A stretch of DNA of 64,000 nucleotides from Neobacillus niacini (GCF_030817595.1 NZ_JAUSZN010000001.1:6188001-6252000), one strand, 5' to 3'. Positions 48,022-58,316 are shown, counted from the stretch's first letter. A program made the numbers and translations. The notes: generated by a model from the letters alone, not told the origin.

Positions 48022-49365
48022 ATGGCTAGTAAAAATTATTACGACGTAACAGAGTGGCCTATCGGTAATCCGTATAAGGATATTGGTGAGGTAATCAATA
48101 GCATTATAGCAGATATTAAAAGTAGGCAAACGGACACTGATGTGAATAAAGGCGGAAAGCCGGGTGCGGTTATCTATATTCCACCGGGAGATTATCATCT
48201 TGGCAGTCAAGTAGTTATAGACATCAGTTATCTTAAAATTATGGGTTCTGGACACGGGTTTACATCTTCGAGTATACGTTTTAATACTTCTGAGAATGAA
48301 TGGGCGGATTTGCATGAATTGTGGCCGGGAGGAAGTCGCATACTCGTAGATATTCCCCTAGAAGTAAATGACGAGGAATATAAAGGAGCTGCATTTTATG
48401 TTGAACGAAGTGGAAATCCCCGAATAAGTTCGGTAGAGTTTTCTGACTTTTGTATTGATGGTTTGCATTTCATTGAAGATGGTTCAGGAGAAACAAATCC
48501 GGAAAACACATACACTAACGGGAAAACGGGTATTTATGTTGCAAGTGCTTGTGACTCATTTCGGATTACAGGCATGGGGTTTGTGTATTTAGAACATGGA
48601 ATTACTATTTATCATGCAGATGCACTGACTATACATGATAATTTCATAGCTGAATGTGGTAACTGTATAGAACTACGAGGTTGGGGACAGGCTTCAAAAA
48701 TAACCGATAACTTGATAGGAGCCGGCTTTAAAGGATATTCAATTTACGCTCAAAATTTTGGTGGACTTTTGATTACAGCGAATAATGTTTTTCCACGAGG
48801 TGCGAGCAGTATCTATTTTAATGGTGTGACACGTTCTAGTATCACAAATAATAGACTTCATTCATTTTATCCAGGAATGGTGGTATTCAGGGAAAATTGT
48901 TCGGAAAACTTGGTTTCTTCAAATCACTTTTTACGTGACCATGAACCTTGGACTCCTTTTCTGGGAATAGACAATGGTTTAGATGATTTGTATGGTCTCC
49001 TCTATATCAGTGGCAATAATAATTCTGTAATTGCTAATCACTTTTCTGAAGTAATTAATACTCAGAACATCAAGCCGGTAGGTGTAACACCTGTAATCAT
49101 ACGTATTGTTTCGGGTAATGGAAATTATATTTCTAATAATCATGTTGTTGCCAAGGAGGTTCATGCCAAGATAAGTGATTCTTGTTTCTCTGCGCAAGTA
49201 GAAGCTTTGTTGACTACCGAAGCATCAGAGCCGCTTACCGTAACAACAGTATTGGTAGAAAAAGAATCGCTTCAAAATACGATTCTTGATTCGGGAAGTG
49301 ATGCACAGGTTGTTATGGACAAGACTGTAAATGCATTCAGAGCCACTCCAACGCCAGGAGCATAA
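48022..49365 (+). CDS. GH91 enzyme: difructose-anhydride hydrolase or inulin fructotransferase, no signal peptide
   Basis: 447 residues, a right-handed beta-helix protein of GH91. Family blocks: GAVIYIPPGDYHL, GSGHGFTSSSIRFN, HELWPGGSRILVD, NGKTGIYVASACDSFRI, GMGFVYLEHGI, NNVFPRGASSIYFNG, NNRLHSFYPGM, ENLVSSNHFLRD. GH91 members either cyclise inulin ends to difructose anhydride (usually secreted) or hydrolyse difructose anhydride III to inulobiose in the cell. This one starts MASKNYYDVTEW with no signal peptide and follows an importer, which favours the hydrolase role (inference). Good ribosome site AGGAG. Confidence 0.85.
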   Translation: MASKNYYDVTEWPIGNPYKDIGEVINSIIADIKSRQTDTDVNKGGKPGAVIYIPPGDYHLGSQVVIDISYLKIMGSGHGFTSSSIRFNTSENEWADLHELWPGGSRILVDIPLEVNDEEYKGAAFYVERSGNPRISSVEFSDFCIDGLHFIEDGSGETNPENTYTNGKTGIYVASACDSFRITGMGFVYLEHGITIYHADALTIHDNFIAECGNCIELRGWGQASKITDNLIGAGFKGYSIYAQNFGGLLITANNVFPRGASSIYFNGVTRSSITNNRLHSFYPGMVVFRENCSENLVSSNHFLRDHEPWTPFLGIDNGLDDLYGLLYISGNNNSVIANHFSEVINTQNIKPVGVTPVIIRIVSGNGNYISNNHVVAKEVHAKISDSCFSAQVEALLTTEASEPLTVTTVLVEKESLQNTILDSGSDAQVVMDKTVNAFRATPTPGA

Positions 49366-49388
49366 ATAATATATTCAACTATGTTTTT

Positions 49389-49652
49389 GTGGCAGTTTTT
49401 GTTCCAAAGTATCAATTGCAAGTCGGATCTATCGATCGTGAAGCGGTTAAAGCTCCAAACCATCGGATAAAATTTCATGTATTTGTCGATCGTTCTTCGA
49501 TTGAGGTATTTGCAAATAATGGGGAAATGACCATGACCAGTCTGATCTTTCCTGACTCATTAGGTAAGGGTTTTGAATTGTTTTCGAATGGCGGGACCGT
49601 AAAACTACTCTCTTTGGATGTCTATCAATTAAAGTCTAGATGGTCATCTTGA
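49389..49652 (+). pseudogene. C-terminal remnant of a GH32 beta-fructosidase gene
   Basis: An 87-codon open stretch that is only the end of a GH32 beta-sandwich domain: HRIKFHVFVDRSSIEVFANNG then VKLLSLDVYQLKSRW. It parallels the C-terminus of the intracellular GH32 protein encoded at 36521-38011. The catalytic propeller (some 400 residues) is missing, and there is no ribosome site or convincing start. It appears to be what is left after a deletion directly behind the GH91 gene. Confidence 0.85.
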
Positions 49653-49776
49653 ATTAGCTCATCCGCAATCATATTAAAAAGTGGATTGGCTTGATCGATG
49701 GACAGTGAACCAATCAAGTATTCTATCACCAGAGTAAGTATGACCATGCACAAAATTTATAAACTGGAGAAACATA

Positions 49777-51525
49777 ATGGCTAAACTAATGAGACTCATC
49801 GAATCTCCAATTAAGCGGAAGATTATCTTATTAGCACTGTTTTCAACACTAATCCCTTTACTTGTTATTGGTCCTTTAACGTTCATTTATTTTAGTAAAG
49901 TAATAGAAAATAAAGTGTCTACCACGATTGATAACTTTTTAACGATTGTCGATTGGAATATTAATGCTTTTGCAAGCAATGTAGAGAATTTATCGAATGA
50001 CATCTTTCTTTCAAATGAAATACAGTCGTATTTAACCTATAAAAAAACAGATGCAAAGTTATACAGATTAGAAACGTCATCTCTAGAAAACTTGAATAAT
50101 ATTACAGTGGTAAATAACCCCTATATCAATGCGATTTACGTTGGGAATGAAAATCACGGCTTTTTGAAAGTAAACCGAGGGGAACGGAATTTGAAATATG
50201 ACATCTATCAAGCGGTAAAAAAGTCCAATATCCATCCTCGTTTACTCCATAGTCAGTGGCAGGGTGAATGGCTAAATGGCAGTAATTTAGAACTTGTGAA
50301 AGATAGTAATCAATCTTTACTTTATGGAAGAAATATTCGAGATCTTGGAACGAAGGAACAAAATGGGATTGTCCTGATCGATCTCGATCGATCTTACTTT
50401 GAAAATATGTTTAAAAATAGTAATCCACCAGGCGATATTTTAATATTGGATGATGATAAAATTCTGTTTTCAAGCAGCAATCGTTTCTCTTCCTCTCAGG
50501 TAGCCGAAATCATTCAAGGTCGTGAGAAAAGCGGAACAAGTAAAAAAGTGATCAATGGAACACGATATTTCTTTAATGTTCATACAAACAAGAAAACAAA
50601 TTGGGATGTCGTCAGTATGATCCCCTATGAAAATATTGTTCGCGAGGTTAACCAACTTCGATTGGTAACGATTTCACTATTAGTCATTGCATTAATCATC
50701 TCCTTAATTTTTGCTTTATTTATAACGAGGAGAATCACAAACCAATTAAGCTTGCTGCGCATGGTTACAGAAAAAATGGAAAAACGAGAGAAAATAGTGG
50801 GTATTAATTTTAATAATGAGGATGAACTTGGAGAGATTGGGAGACAGATTGTTCACCTTTATAATTGGAATAATGATTTAACAAAAAGGTTATATAAATC
50901 ACAGATCAAGGAAAAGGAAGCAGAGCTTTTAGCATTGCAAAGCCACATTAATCCGCATTTTTTATATAATACGTTGAACACTATTTTTTGGATGGCAGAG
51001 AAAGTAAAAGAGAAACAAATAGCAAAAATTGCGGTTAACTTGTCAAAAATCTTTAAACTTACCTTAAATGATGGAAATCATATTACCTCTGTAAAGAATG
51101 AAATAGAACAAGTTAAAAGTTATCTGGATATCCAAAATATTCGTTTTGACCATAAAATCAACTACTCATTTACGATTGAACCTGAAATCATGGAAGAAAG
51201 TATTATTAAATTGCTGTTACAGCCAATTGTAGAAAACGCTGTTTACCATGGGTTGGAACATCAGGAAAGCGGTACTATTATGATTGAAGGCACAAAGGTC
51301 GAGAAAGGTTTTCTTTTCATTATTCGTGATACAGGAAAGGGATTTGACATGAATGTAGTAGATATTAACAAAAATGGTTATGCTTTAAAAAATATTAATG
51401 AACGATTGAAGATTTATTATGGAAAAGAATATGGATTAAAGATTGAAAGTGAAATAGGAAAGGGAACTACTGTCTATCTTAAGGTTGGCCTAAAGAATGA
51501 CGAAATCATCCATGACACTTTTTAA
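49777..51525 (+). CDS. sensor histidine kinase, YesM family
   Basis: 582 residues. Membrane segment about 15-38, extracellular sensor to ~290, second membrane segment ~293-315, HAMP, then the His-kinase domain with SHINPHFLYNTLN (phosphoacceptor H394) and an ATPase domain (QPIVENAVYHGLEH, IRDTGKGFD). YesM-type kinases sense sugars or their binding proteins and act with AraC-type regulators. The stop codon lies 13 bp before the start of the regulator gene, indicating one operon. Likely controls the importer-GH91 genes upstream. Confidence 0.92.
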   Translation: MAKLMRLIESPIKRKIILLALFSTLIPLLVIGPLTFIYFSKVIENKVSTTIDNFLTIVDWNINAFASNVENLSNDIFLSNEIQSYLTYKKTDAKLYRLETSSLENLNNITVVNNPYINAIYVGNENHGFLKVNRGERNLKYDIYQAVKKSNIHPRLLHSQWQGEWLNGSNLELVKDSNQSLLYGRNIRDLGTKEQNGIVLIDLDRSYFENMFKNSNPPGDILILDDDKILFSSSNRFSSSQVAEIIQGREKSGTSKKVINGTRYFFNVHTNKKTNWDVVSMIPYENIVREVNQLRLVTISLLVIALIISLIFALFITRRITNQLSLLRMVTEKMEKREKIVGINFNNEDELGEIGRQIVHLYNWNNDLTKRLYKSQIKEKEAELLALQSHINPHFLYNTLNTIFWMAEKVKEKQIAKIAVNLSKIFKLTLNDGNHITSVKNEIEQVKSYLDIQNIRFDHKINYSFTIEPEIMEESIIKLLLQPIVENAVYHGLEHQESGTIMIEGTKVEKGFLFIIRDTGKGFDMNVVDINKNGYALKNINERLKIYYGKEYGLKIESEIGKGTTVYLKVGLKNDEIIHDTF

Positions 51526-51538
51526 GGAGTTTTCTATT

Positions 51539-53083
51539 ATGTATAAACTTTTAATTGTTGATGATGAAAAAATTGTAATTGAAGGCTTAAAATCAGCAGT
51601 TAACTGGCAGGAGCATCAGATTGAAATTGTAGGATCTGCTTCAGATGGAGAAGAAGCACTTAAAGAAATCATGAATAAAAAGCCTGACATTGTGTTAGTA
51701 GATATAAGAATGCCTAAATTAAATGGATTGGATTTAATTCAAGAAACAAAGGCTCTTAATCTTGATACTGTTTTTATCATTATAAGCGGTTATTCAAAGT
51801 TTGATTACGCCAAAAGGGCGATTCAACTCGAGGCAATCGACTATCTAGTTAAACCTATTGAAGTAGAAGAAATTGTTCATTCTATTAAAAATGCCATTTT
51901 AAAACTAGAAAAAATAAAAAATGAAAAACAAGCAACTGAACGGATTAATGAATATCAAATGGCTTTAGAAGAAAAGCGTGTCCTTGATTACATTTTAGGC
52001 CAAAGAATTGTTGTGCCGGAAAAGGACCAAAAGCTACAAAGTTTTTCTTTTTTAAACATCGGATTGAAGGGGTTTGACTGGGATGATTCAAATGCCACTG
52101 AAAAAGTTCAAGCTTCCTTAGAGTATTTAAAAAGCCTATTGGAAAACAGGAAAATACAGAACTTTGTCTATACGATTGATAGTGAAATCGTCATCATGAT
52201 TTCGAACGCTGGTTCAGAGCTCGGGAATGACTTGGTTCAGGATATTGTGTCATTGCTCTATCATGATATGAACATAAGACCGATGGTTGGAGTAAGTAAT
52301 ATCTATGTAACTATTTCGGACATAAAGAAAGCCTATAGTGAAGCAAAAGAAGCGTTGAAAAATGGTATTTTTTCAAACCAGTTAATAACCTATTATAAAG
52401 AATTAGAAACGTTCAATCATTCCTTTGGTAATCGTATTATTGAAAAAATTGATACATTTTTTAATGGAAAAGGCCCAGACCTTCTTAGCAACATGAATCA
52501 TTTCATGGACAAAGTTTTTCTCGATTGCCAAAAGAGTGGCCTCCCCCCAGAAAAAACAAAATACGTCTGTTTTAAAATCTTTAATCATTACTTGGAATAT
52601 ATCGAAAGTGAATATGAAATAAATAAAAGTGGCGGCGAACGATATTTAGTTTACCAAGAATTAAATCAACTGCAGTCTTTGGAAGAAATCAGAGTTTGGA
52701 TAGAACAATTTATTGGGCAATCCACTGCTAATTTAAATGAAAATCACGTGTCATATAATGAAAAATTAATCATCGATTTAAAAAGTTTCATTAATGCTAA
52801 TTATAAAGAACCAATTGTTTTAGATGACTTAGGCAAGCTATTCCATAAGAACCCTGCCTACCTTTGCAGCTTGTTTTCTAAGGCGGTCGGTAACACCATC
52901 TTTGAATATATTACAAAAGTCAGATTAAATAATGCCAAAAAACTGTTAAGAACCACAAATTTAAAGGTATCCGAGATTTGCAAACAGGTAGGCTACGAAA
53001 ATCAAAAATACTTTAATCAAGTATTCAAGAAAAATATCGGAACAACCCCAGGTCTCTATCGTTCACAGCACATACTTAAGTAA
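51539..53083 (+). CDS. response regulator, YesN family (receiver + AraC helix-turn-helix)
   Basis: 514 residues from ATG 51539 (TAAGGAG upstream); an earlier in-frame start at 51497 would lie inside the kinase gene. Receiver domain 1-125 with phosphoacceptor D55 (VLVDIRMP), a middle region of ~270 residues, and a C-terminal AraC-type DNA-binding pair (LGKLFHKNPAYLCSLFSKAVG, VSEICKQVGYENQKYFNQVFKK). Partner of the YesM-like kinase. Binding sites are not recognised. Confidence 0.92.
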   Translation: MYKLLIVDDEKIVIEGLKSAVNWQEHQIEIVGSASDGEEALKEIMNKKPDIVLVDIRMPKLNGLDLIQETKALNLDTVFIIISGYSKFDYAKRAIQLEAIDYLVKPIEVEEIVHSIKNAILKLEKIKNEKQATERINEYQMALEEKRVLDYILGQRIVVPEKDQKLQSFSFLNIGLKGFDWDDSNATEKVQASLEYLKSLLENRKIQNFVYTIDSEIVIMISNAGSELGNDLVQDIVSLLYHDMNIRPMVGVSNIYVTISDIKKAYSEAKEALKNGIFSNQLITYYKELETFNHSFGNRIIEKIDTFFNGKGPDLLSNMNHFMDKVFLDCQKSGLPPEKTKYVCFKIFNHYLEYIESEYEINKSGGERYLVYQELNQLQSLEEIRVWIEQFIGQSTANLNENHVSYNEKLIIDLKSFINANYKEPIVLDDLGKLFHKNPAYLCSLFSKAVGNTIFEYITKVRLNNAKKLLRTTNLKVSEICKQVGYENQKYFNQVFKKNIGTTPGLYRSQHILK

Positions 53084-53108
53084 GTGTTGGACGAGTGTTA
53101 TTTGTTGG

Positions 53109-53136
53109 GTAGCCCATAGTTTGGGGGCATTTTTTG
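53109..53136 (+). terminator. weak terminator after the two-component genes
   Basis: GCCC and GGGC (with extra G in the right arm) form a short stem followed by ATTTTTTG. Confidence 0.4.
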
Positions 53137-53290
53137 AATATCTCGTTTATGAATAATATTTATAATGTTTTTGACCATTAATAAATTGCTGAAATTTTTG
53201 TTAGTGAACAAGGATATGTGAGAGGGGAGCCAACTGGTTCTCCTTTTTGCTATACTAAAGATACCGTTGATTATAGGAGAAGTGTCACGG

Positions 53291-54569
53291 ATGAAGGAAA
53301 TGTATCCGAAAAAGGGTAGAGTCATTCTACATGTTGATATGAATAGCTTTTACGCCTCCGTGGAGATGGCTTATGAACCAGAATTGAAGGGGAAGCCCGT
53401 AGCAATTGCCGGAAACGTGGAGGAACGCAGGGGGATTATTATTACCTGCAGTTATGAAGCTAGAAAGTTTGGAGTCAAGACTACGATGCCGCTGTGGGAA
53501 GCGAAAAAGCTTTGTCCTCAGTTAATCATTAGGAAACCAAATTTTGATCGTTACCGGACGGCATCTATAGCCATGTTTGAGATTCTCAGGAATTATACAG
53601 AACTTGTGGAACCTGTATCGATTGATGAAGGGTATATGGATATTACAGATTCCTTTGAACTTGGCAGTCCAATCGAAATTGCTCAAAGTATTCAAAAAAG
53701 GGTTCTTGAACAGCTTGATTTGCCGTGCAGTATTGGAATAGCTCCCAATAAGTTTTTGGCAAAAACAGCTTCTGATATGAAAAAACCAATGGGAATTACG
53801 ATACTTAGAAAACGTGACATCCCTTCCGTTTTGTGGCCTTTAAACACGAGTGAAATGCATGGTGTTGGTAAGAAGACTGCTGAAAAGTTAACGACGATTG
53901 GCATTCATACTATTGGAGAGTTAGCAGCTGGCAATGAGATACAGCTTAAATCATTGCTCGGCATTAATGGTATTCGCATAAAGGAAAAGGGCAAATGGAG
54001 TCGATAATCGACCCGTCGATCCCCAGGCGGTGTCTGATTTTAAAAGTATTGGAAATTCAACAACGCTGCCAAAGGATACAACCAATCAACAAGAATTGTA
54101 CCAGGTATTGGAATCATTGGCAGAAACGGTTTCAGTAAGGTTAAAACGAAAAAATGTTCTTGCTGCAACGCTGGGCATTACCATCCGTTTTAAGGATAGA
54201 AAAACGATTACCCGCAGTAAAAAACTTTCCAATCCTATACAGCAAAAAGAAGATATCGCTTCAATGGCGAAGCAGATTTTTATCAAGGAGTGGAATGGGA
54301 ACCCTATCCGTTTGTTAGGCATAACAGGCTATGATTTAGTGGAACATGATCTTGCCTTTAAACAGCTGGATTTGTTTTCATTTGAAAAAGATGCAAAAAA
54401 AGAGCCGTTACTTAAAACCCTTTCGACATTACGAGATAAATATGGGAAGAATATTATTGAAAATGCCGGAACGCGAAAATTAGACAAGGCTCATAATGTA
54501 GGAACGGGAACAAGTTTTAATAAAGATTTTCTTCGTACTTTTCCGCAAAAAAAGAAGGAAGATGATTAA
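53291..54569 (+). pseudogene. dinB: DNA polymerase IV (DinB), broken by a +1 frameshift
   Basis: From ATG 53291 (TAGGAGA upstream) a Y-family polymerase reads through HVDMNSFYASVE, catalytic EPVSIDEGYMD and the helix-hairpin-helix region, then leaves frame after GINGIRIKEK and stops at 54007. Removing one G from GGG at 53989-53991 restores ANGVDNRPVDPQAVSDFKS and continuity to 54569, giving 425 residues, normal for Pol IV. The C-terminal part keeps the little-finger domain and a clamp-binding QLDLFSF motif. As written the product lacks the little finger and clamp peptide. Real mutation or sequencing error cannot be told apart here. Backbone position equals yqjH. Confidence 0.9.
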
Positions 54570-54570
54570 A

Positions 54571-54613
54571 AAGCTCCGTCTTTGTTTTATAAACAAAGAG
54601 ACGGAGCTTTTTT
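54571..54613. terminator. bidirectional terminator between dinB and zwf
   Basis: AAGCTCCGTC pairs with GACGGAGCTT, and TTTGTTT with AAACAAA inside it, with A- and T-rich flanks on both sides. Confidence 0.9.
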
Positions 54614-54616
54614 GTA

Positions 54617-56119
54617 TTATTTACAGATATCTACATCTAGAGCATTTACTGGCCACCAGAAAAATCCGTCTTTTTCTAACAGTTCATCAGCAGCTTTCGG
54701 TCCCATTGATCCAGACTCATAATTTGGATAGTCTTCGGCTTTCGTTTTTTCCCATACTTCAGAAATATTATCGACAAAGGCCCAAGAATAAGCTACTTCA
54801 TCCCAATGAGTAAAGTTAGTTGCATCACCGCGCATGCAATCATATAGGAGTTTTTCATACCCTTCAGGAGTGTTCATAGCATGAATTCCTGTATTCGCAA
54901 AACTTAGTTTGACCTCTTGAGCATTGAGATGTCCACCCGCTTTTTTAGCGTTAAGATGAAGTGTAATTCCTTCCTCTGGCTGAATATGAATGACAAGCAG
55001 ATTTGGATTCAACAGTTTCTCAGGCTGGTAATAAAGGTTCATCGGAATGTCTTTAAATTGAACAACAATTTTCGTTGATTTTGTTGTCATTCTCTTTCCA
55101 GTTCGAATGTAAAAAGGTACACCAGCCCAGCGGAAATTATCAATCATAATTTTCCCGGCCACAAAAGTCTCTGTATTTGACTCGTTATCTACCATTGGTT
55201 CTGCGCGATATTCAGGAACCTGCTTATCCTCAACCAAACCCGCACCATACTGTCCTCGGACAAAATATTTATTTATTTTGTCCCCTTTAATCATTCTTAA
55301 TGAACGAAACACTCTTACCTTTTCAGAACGAATCTCATCTGTTGTCAATTTAATCGGAGGCTCCATTGCCAGTAGTGCCACCATTTGCATCATATGATTT
55401 TGTACCATATCTCTTAGGGCTCCACTTGTTTCATAATAACGTCCCCGTTCTTCAACACCAAGTGTCTCACTAGAAGTAATTTGAATATTCGAGATATAAC
55501 GGTTGTTCCATAATGGTTCAAAGATCGCATTCGCAAAACGAATCACTTCGATATTCCGAACCATTTCTTTCCCTAAGTAGTGATCGATTCTATATACTTC
55601 GCTTTCTGAAAAAGCCTTACGAATTTGATTGTTTAACACTTTTGCTGATTCTAAATCATGTCCGAATGGCTTTTCAATTACAAGTCGTTTGTATCCTGTT
55701 ACATCTGTCAATCCATCAGATTTTAAATGGAGGGCAATTGGTCCGAAAAATTCAGGAGCCATGGCAAGATAGAAAATACGATTTCCTTCTAATTCATATT
55801 TATCATCAATTTGTTGTGCTAGATTTTTTAGGTTTTGGTATGAGCTGGAATCTGCAACATCATGTGACTGATAATAGAAATGAGAGATAAACTCATCGAT
55901 TTTTTCCTTTTTGCCGAGAGCAGTTATTACCGAGTCTTTTACAGAATTCTGAAACTCTTCCGTCGTTAAGGGTCTCCTTGCTACGCCTATAACTGCAAAT
56001 TTGTCTAACTTACCTTTCTGAAACAACCTGTAAAGGGATGGAAAGAGCTTCCGAACGGCTAAATCTCCCGTTGCACCAAATATCATAATTAATGAAGTCA
56101 TATTCTTAGATTGTTCCAC
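54617..56119 (-). CDS. zwf: glucose-6-phosphate 1-dehydrogenase
   Basis: 500 residues. GTG start with GAGAGG 9 bp upstream. NADP-binding IFGATGDLAVRKLFP at the N-terminus, IEKPFGHDLESA, catalytic RIDHYLGKEMVRN and a C-terminal GPKAADELL. First step of the oxidative pentose phosphate pathway. In B. subtilis a 6-phosphogluconate dehydrogenase gene lies beside it; none is present here. Confidence 0.96.
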   Translation of the reverse strand: MEQSKNMTSLIMIFGATGDLAVRKLFPSLYRLFQKGKLDKFAVIGVARRPLTTEEFQNSVKDSVITALGKKEKIDEFISHFYYQSHDVADSSSYQNLKNLAQQIDDKYELEGNRIFYLAMAPEFFGPIALHLKSDGLTDVTGYKRLVIEKPFGHDLESAKVLNNQIRKAFSESEVYRIDHYLGKEMVRNIEVIRFANAIFEPLWNNRYISNIQITSSETLGVEERGRYYETSGALRDMVQNHMMQMVALLAMEPPIKLTTDEIRSEKVRVFRSLRMIKGDKINKYFVRGQYGAGLVEDKQVPEYRAEPMVDNESNTETFVAGKIMIDNFRWAGVPFYIRTGKRMTTKSTKIVVQFKDIPMNLYYQPEKLLNPNLLVIHIQPEEGITLHLNAKKAGGHLNAQEVKLSFANTGIHAMNTPEGYEKLLYDCMRGDATNFTHWDEVAYSWAFVDNISEVWEKTKAEDYPNYESGSMGPKAADELLEKDGFFWWPVNALDVDICK

Positions 56120-56280
56120 TATAAATACCTCTCTTTATATGTATTCAATTTAGATTTCGCAAAAATTGACTGAAGCATGTATTCAAATCTATTCCTTTAA
56201 AAGAGAATATACGCTCAAAGGGCAATTGTGCAAGCGATATGCTATATTATTTATATAATTATTGGGAAGGCGTGTTTTTA

Positions 56281-57204
56281 TTGGACATATTATTTTTAGG
56301 CACTGGTGCTGGTATTCCAGCAAAGCTGCGAAATGTTACTTCGATTGCCTTAAAATTACTCGAAGAACGTGGAGCCATCTGGTTGTTCGACGCAGGTGAA
56401 GCGACTCAGCATCAAATTTTACATACTTCGATCAGACCTCGCAGGATCGAGAAAATTTTTATTACCCACCTTCACGGCGATCACATCTATGGGCTGCCCG
56501 GCCTATTAGCCAGCCGTTCTTTTCAAGGTGGAGAATCAGAAGTGATTGTCTATGGACCCAAAGGACTAAAAGAATACATCACGATAAGCCTTTCCGTCAG
56601 CCAAACCTATTTAAAATATCCGCTAAAAATAGTCGAAATCGACGAAGGGATCATTTTTGAAGATGATCAGTTTATTGTCGAAGCTCGACTTTTAGATCAC
56701 GGTATTCCTTCATACGGGTATCGGATTATCGAGAAGGATAAACCAGGGACCCTATTAGCGGAAAGACTTGTCGAGGCGGGAGTACAGCCAGGACCAATTT
56801 TCCGGAAAATTAAAGAAGGTGAAACCGTTACACTGGATGATGGCACCATTATCGTACCAGCAGATTTTCTCGGTCCGGATATAAAGGGCCGGATTGTCAC
56901 TATTCTTGGAGATACAAGACACTGTGAGAACGCAATACTTTTAGCAAAGGACGCAGATTTATTAATACATGAAGCAACCTTTTCTAAAGGGGAAGAGAAG
57001 CTTGCCTATGATTATTTCCACTCAACCACCCATCAGGCTGCAGAAGTGGCGAAACAATCCGGAAGTAAGAAGCTCTGTTTGACCCACATCAGCTCACGCT
57101 ATGATCGACAAGCCTGGGCTGAACTAGCTGCGGAAGCACAGGAAGTCTTTGCGAATACAGATATTGCTGAAGACTTTAAAGAAATAAACATAGCTTCAAA
57201 ATGA
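56281..57204 (+). CDS. rnz: ribonuclease Z
   Basis: 307 residues from TTG 56281, with GGGAAGG 10 bp upstream; ATG 56239 would add 14 residues not seen in the family. Metallo-beta-lactamase motif [24 protein letters not shown] at the start and [14 protein letters not shown] further on. Endonuclease that trims the 3' side of tRNA precursors. Divergent from zwf. Confidence 0.94.
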   Translation: MDILFLGTGAGIPAKLRNVTSIALKLLEERGAIWLFDAGEATQHQILHTSIRPRRIEKIFITHLHGDHIYGLPGLLASRSFQGGESEVIVYGPKGLKEYITISLSVSQTYLKYPLKIVEIDEGIIFEDDQFIVEARLLDHGIPSYGYRIIEKDKPGTLLAERLVEAGVQPGPIFRKIKEGETVTLDDGTIIVPADFLGPDIKGRIVTILGDTRHCENAILLAKDADLLIHEATFSKGEEKLAYDYFHSTTHQAAEVAKQSGSKKLCLTHISSRYDRQAWAELAAEAQEVFANTDIAEDFKEINIASK

Positions 57205-57206
57205 AA

Positions 57207-57235
57207 AGACGGTCTAAAAGCCGTCTTATTTTATT
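57207..57235. terminator. bidirectional terminator between rnz and namA
   Basis: AAGACGG and CCGTCTT form a 7-bp stem, T-rich on the rnz side and AAAATAAA on the other. Confidence 0.75.
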
Positions 57236-58257
57236 TAAAACATCCATCCACGCTCGTATTGTTTCGGTCTCTCAATACTTACTCCTAACTCTTTAGCAGC
57301 TGTTCTAGGCCAGTAAGGATCACGCAATAATTCTCGCGCCAAAAATACTAAATCTGCACGGTCGTTTTGAAGGATTTCCTCCGCTTGGATACCAGTTGTA
57401 ATTAATCCGACTGCTCCTGTAGCAATTTCGGCACCACTTCTAATTGTTTCTGAGAATGGAACTTGATAGCCGGGATAATCTGTTATCTTTGCTGGTACCA
57501 CTGCCCCTGAGCTGACATCAACTAAATCAACACCTTGTTCCTTCATCCATTGACTGAAAAATACGTAATCCAGCGGTGTTAACCCCTCTTCGTGATAGTC
57601 ATGAGCCGAAACACGCACAAACAGGACACCATTCCATACAGTTTTAATCGCTTCAATGACTTCACGAAGGAAACGGTAACGGTTTTCAGCCGACCCTCCA
57701 TATTCATCGGTTCTTTTATTCGATAATGGGGAGAGGAACTCATTGATTAGATAGCCGTGGGCACCATGTATTTCTATGACATCAAAGCCAGCCTTTGCGG
57801 CACGCTCAGCACCCTTTTTAAACGCCTCAACAGTCGCGGCAATATCTTCTTTGGTCATTTCTTTAGGAGTCTTCATTTGTTCATTAAATGAAATCGCCGA
57901 AGGGGCGATGATTTCACCTTCTAGGACTGCCTTTCTACCCGCATGTGCAAGCTGGATACCCGTTTTAGACCCGTGTTCCTTCATCAAGTTTACAAGTTCT
58001 GTGAACCCTTCAATGTGGTCATCACTCCAAATTCCTAAATCCCTAGGTGAAATCCTGCCCTGCTTCGTTACTGCAGTTGCTTCAACAATAATAAGGCCTA
58101 CTTGTCCAACTGCCCGGCTAGTATAATGAGTGCGGTGCCAGTTCTGAATATGACCATCTTCGTTATGACTGGAATACATGCACATCGGAGCCATTACAAT
58201 TCGATTTTTTAGCGTAACATCCTTAATCGTATAAGGAGAAAATAACTTTGCAGACAT
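57235..58257 (-). CDS. namA: NADPH dehydrogenase NamA (old yellow enzyme, YqjM)
   Basis: 340 residues. FMN flavoprotein of the YqjM class: C26 and Y28 in MAPMCMYSS, active-site histidines in [26 protein letters not shown], and C-terminal Arg-rich loop. Reduces activated C=C bonds and nitro compounds. AGGAGG ribosome site. A near-perfect palindrome lies 42 bp upstream of the start and may be its operator. Confidence 0.95.
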   Translation of the reverse strand: MSAKLFSPYTIKDVTLKNRIVMAPMCMYSSHNEDGHIQNWHRTHYTSRAVGQVGLIIVEATAVTKQGRISPRDLGIWSDDHIEGFTELVNLMKEHGSKTGIQLAHAGRKAVLEGEIIAPSAISFNEQMKTPKEMTKEDIAATVEAFKKGAERAAKAGFDVIEIHGAHGYLINEFLSPLSNKRTDEYGGSAENRYRFLREVIEAIKTVWNGVLFVRVSAHDYHEEGLTPLDYVFFSQWMKEQGVDLVDVSSGAVVPAKITDYPGYQVPFSETIRSGAEIATGAVGLITTGIQAEEILQNDRADLVFLARELLRDPYWPRTAAKELGVSIERPKQYERGWMF

Positions 58258-58298
58258 TATGAACCTCCTACATCAATAATTTTTTCGGTCACTATACC

Positions 58299-58316
58299 AC
58301 TAAAGTGCATTTTAGT
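58299..58316. promoter_or_regulatory. palindromic operator candidate upstream of namA
   Basis: ACTAAAGTG and CATTTTAGT are inverted repeats with one mismatch, and TATAC/GTATA extend the symmetry outside. It resembles a dimeric repressor site (MarR/TetR or HxlR type); the regulator is not in the window. Confidence 0.45.

Noticed and set aside
48022..49365. Reading the beta-helix protein as a pectate lyase or polygalacturonase
   Set aside because: The blocks HELWPGGSRILVD and NNVFPRGASS are specific to GH91 and the neighbours are fructan genes.
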